A stretch of 15,469 nucleotides of DNA from Oscillospiraceae bacterium (lineage in GTDB: Bacteria; Bacillota; Clostridia; Oscillospirales; Acutalibacteraceae), in assembly GCA_015066165.1 (NCBI GenBank), contig SVOX01000020.1, forward strand, positions 1 to 15,469, in the 5' to 3' direction. The position numbers were made by a program, and so were the translations under genes. Numbering within the stretch: position 1 is the stretch's first letter; each line of letters opens with the position of its first letter. Positions 14,114 to 15,469 of the stretch are shown here, piece after piece. The notes under the pieces are model-generated. The model made no database searches. It was not told the DNA's origin and worked only from the letters and a program-made list of their open reading frames with translations.

Positions 14114-14716
14114 TTAAATTTCGTTTCTGCCTTCAAGCGCACGGGCAAGTGTGAATTCATCGGCATATTCAAGGTCGCCGCCTACAGGTATGCCGTAAGC
14201 CAAACGGGTAACCTTAATGCCCATTGGTTTTACAAGGCGTGAAATATAACTTGCGGTGGCTTCGCCTTCAACGGTTGGGTTGGTAGCCATAATGATTTCT
14301 TTCACGTCGTTGTTGGATAAACGAGCCATAAGTTCTTTAATGCGAAGAGTATCGGGACCGATACCGTCCATTGGTGATATCACGCCGTGAAGTACGTGGT
14401 AAAGCCCCGAATATTCACGTGTGCGCTCAAAAGCCATAACATCCTTCGGTTCTGCTACAACGCAAATGACCGAACGGTCACGTGTGTTATCGGAACAAAT
14501 AGCACATTCGTCCATATCGGTAAAACTTTGGCAGGTTTTACAAAAATGAATTTTTTTACGGGCATTTAAAAGCGCTTCGGCAAACTTTTCGGCTCTTTCG
14601 GGGGGTTGCTCTAAAATGTTATAAGCCAAACGTTGCGCTGTTTTCTTTCCAATTCCCGGAAGGCGCTCGAATTGAGCGATAAGTTCGTTTAAGGGAACTA
14701 TATTATAATTTGCCAT
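14114..14716 (-). CDS. recR: Recombination protein RecR
   Basis: The 200-aa protein is a complete RecR. It has an N-terminal helix-hairpin-helix (LPGIGKKTAQRLA, 19-31), a C4 zinc finger (Cys59, Cys62, Cys71, Cys74), a Toprim domain from about residue 80 (VICVVAEPKDVMAFERT, NPTVEGEATA), and the terminal GIPVGGDLEYADE Walker-like segment. With RecO and RecF it loads RecA onto single-stranded DNA gaps covered by SSB. The length is standard. The start lies 2 nt after the ybaB stop and has no good Shine-Dalgarno, so its translation is probably coupled to ybaB. The dnaX-ybaB-recR order is a conserved bacterial arrangement and supports the call. Confidence 0.97.
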   Translation of the reverse strand: MANYNIVPLNELIAQFERLPGIGKKTAQRLAYNILEQPPERAEKFAEALLNARKKIHFCKTCQSFTDMDECAICSDNTRDRSVICVVAEPKDVMAFERTREYSGLYHVLHGVISPMDGIGPDTLRIKELMARLSNNDVKEIIMATNPTVEGEATASYISRLVKPMGIKVTRLAYGIPVGGDLEYADEFTLARALEGRNEI

Positions 14717-14718
14717 AA

Positions 14719-15057
14719 TTAAAACATACCCGGAAGATTTAATCCGCCTGTGATAGCGCCCATTTCTTCTTCACTTGTTTTAATAGCGTTAGAAATTGCT
14801 TCGTTTACTGCAACTGTTACAAGGTCTTCAAGCATTTCGCTGTCATCGGGGTCAACGGCATCGGGACTGATTTTAATTGATTTTATAAGGTGTTTACCGT
14901 CAACGGTAACTTCTACCAAACCGCCGCCTGAAGTAGCAGTAAATTCTCTTTGTTCTAAATCGGCTTGAAGATTTTGCATATCTTCTTGCATTTTTTGTGC
15001 TTGTTTGAGCATTTGGTTCATATTTCCGCCGCCGTTGTTTGGAAGTCTTACTTTCAT
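14719..15057 (-). CDS. ybaB: YbaB/EbfC family nucleoid-associated DNA-binding protein
   Basis: The 112-aa protein matches the YbaB/EbfC family of small dimeric nucleoid-associated DNA-binding proteins. It has an N-terminal coiled-coil-like helix (MNQMLKQAQKMQEDMQNLQA, 13-32), the conserved core ATSGGGLVEVTVDGKH, and a C-terminal GGLNLPGMF typical of the family. The glycine-rich NGGG near the N-terminus is also usual. The ATG at 15057 follows a strong AAGGAG. A second in-frame ATG at residue 13 is possible, but the ribosome binding site favours the first. It is 13 nt after dnaX and 2 nt before recR, in the conserved gene order. Confidence 0.95.
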   Translation of the reverse strand: MKVRLPNNGGGNMNQMLKQAQKMQEDMQNLQADLEQREFTATSGGGLVEVTVDGKHLIKSIKISPDAVDPDDSEMLEDLVTVAVNEAISNAIKTSEEEMGAITGGLNLPGMF

Positions 15058-15070
15058 ATTTATATTCTCC

Positions 15071-15469
15071 TTAATTGATGTTTAAATTTTTAAGTTTATC
15101 CGCTAAAGATAATAGCGGGTCGTTTGCTTTTGTTTGTTTTTCGGCACTGTAGGGACCTAACTTATAGGTAGAACCCAAAACCTGTTCAGCGGCTTTTCTA
15201 ATATGGTCTTTATACACGCCGTTTGCGGTTTTAATTAGGGTTCTGAATTGTGAATTCTTGGCATCTATCAAAAGATAATCGCCTTTAATATAAGCCGCCG
15301 AATCGCCCAAAACTCCCGCAATAAGCGGACAGGTTGTTTTTAAAACATCAACAATTTCATTCCAATTATCAACCGGTGTCACGTCACTTGGTACGGGGGT
15401 TGAACTTTCGTTTTTAGGTTCGCTTGGTTGTTTTGGTTGTTCTAATGTCTCTATGGGCGGTTCAAATTC
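15071..15469 (-). CDS. dnaX: DNA polymerase III gamma/tau subunit, C-terminal part (5' end outside window)
   Basis: The frame is open to the right window edge and gives 132 codons ending in TAA at 15071-15073. The first visible 33 or so residues form a low-complexity Pro/Glu/Gln-rich linker (EQPKQPSEPKNESSTPVP). The rest looks like the C-terminal domain of Bacillota DnaX (NWNEIVDVLK, DPLLSLADKL), which contacts the polymerase. A GTG inside this stretch is not a true start. Identity rests mainly on position upstream of ybaB and recR and on the linker pattern, because the diagnostic AAA+ clamp-loader domains lie outside the window. Any programmed frameshift site for the gamma form would also lie outside it. 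Confidence 0.85.
   Translation of the reverse strand, partial: EFEPPIETLEQPKQPSEPKNESSTPVPSDVTPVDNWNEIVDVLKTTCPLIAGVLGDSAAYIKGDYLLIDAKNSQFRTLIKTANGVYKDHIRKAAEQVLGSTYKLGPYSAEKQTKANDPLLSLADKLKNLNIN

Noticed and set aside
14101..14172. Upstream start adding 24 residues to the SGNH hydrolase
   Set aside because: It would overlap the end of recR. The AGAAGG site and the domain start support the ATG at 14100.
1..15469. Search for CRISPR arrays, tRNA or rRNA genes, insertion sequences and attachment sites
   Set aside because: No regularly spaced repeats, tRNA-like cloverleaf, transposase gene or flanking inverted repeats were recognised by eye. Nearly all of the window is explained by protein genes.

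Overview
The window looks like chromosomal DNA from a low-GC Bacillota of the class Clostridia, probably an uncultured gut-type lineage. The signs are AT-rich intergenic DNA, strong AGGTG/AGAGG ribosome binding sites, tight gene packing, a UPF0291/YnzC-type small protein and the dnaX-ybaB-recR gene order. The lineage is an inference; no rRNA or tRNA gene is present to confirm it. No mobile element, CRISPR array or prophage gene was seen.

Region 1 (1-4452, minus strand) is a five-gene operon. In transcription order it encodes a Gfo/Idh/MocA oxidoreductase, a shorter divergent Gfo/Idh-like protein, a xylose-isomerase-like TIM-barrel isomerase/epimerase, another Gfo/Idh/MocA oxidoreductase, and an AAC(3)-family N-acetyltransferase cut by the left edge of the window. 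Gaps are -1, 2, 14 and 9 nt, so the genes are very likely co-transcribed. The set suggests oxidation, isomerisation and possibly cleavage of an unusual sugar, cyclitol or glycoside. No transporter or glycosidase is visible, and the operon may continue to the left.

Region 2 (4453-6384) holds a divergent promoter region and two tandem plus-strand AraC/XylS-type regulators. The first has a good sigma-A promoter. The opposing operon promoter has a good -10 but a poor -35, as expected for an activator-dependent promoter. The pair probably controls region 1.

Region 3 (6385-10476, plus strand) holds a phosphoglucomutase/phosphomannomutase with its own promoter, a glycerophosphodiester phosphodiesterase 20 nt downstream, a strong terminator, and a monocistronic MATE-family efflux transporter. 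The MATE gene ends in a 16-bp hairpin that lies between it and the convergent operon of region 4.

Region 4 (10500-15469, minus strand) is a compact seven-gene run: dnaX (3' part only), ybaB/ebfC, recR, an SGNH-fold hydrolase, a UPF0291 small protein, a D-2-hydroxyacid dehydrogenase, and a ComM/YifB-type AAA+ ATPase. It joins DNA replication and recombination genes (dnaX, ybaB, recR, comM) with three genes of unrelated or unknown role. The spacing (13, 2, 13, 1, -20 and 8 nt) argues for one transcript.

Several genes have in-frame upstream start codons that would give longer N-termini. I moved these starts to the ATG that follows a clear ribosome binding site and matches the start of the recognised domain. 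The most interesting part for follow-up is the region 1 operon with its regulator pair. It is a plausible uncharacterised sugar or glycoside catabolic system, but its substrate cannot be told from sequence alone.
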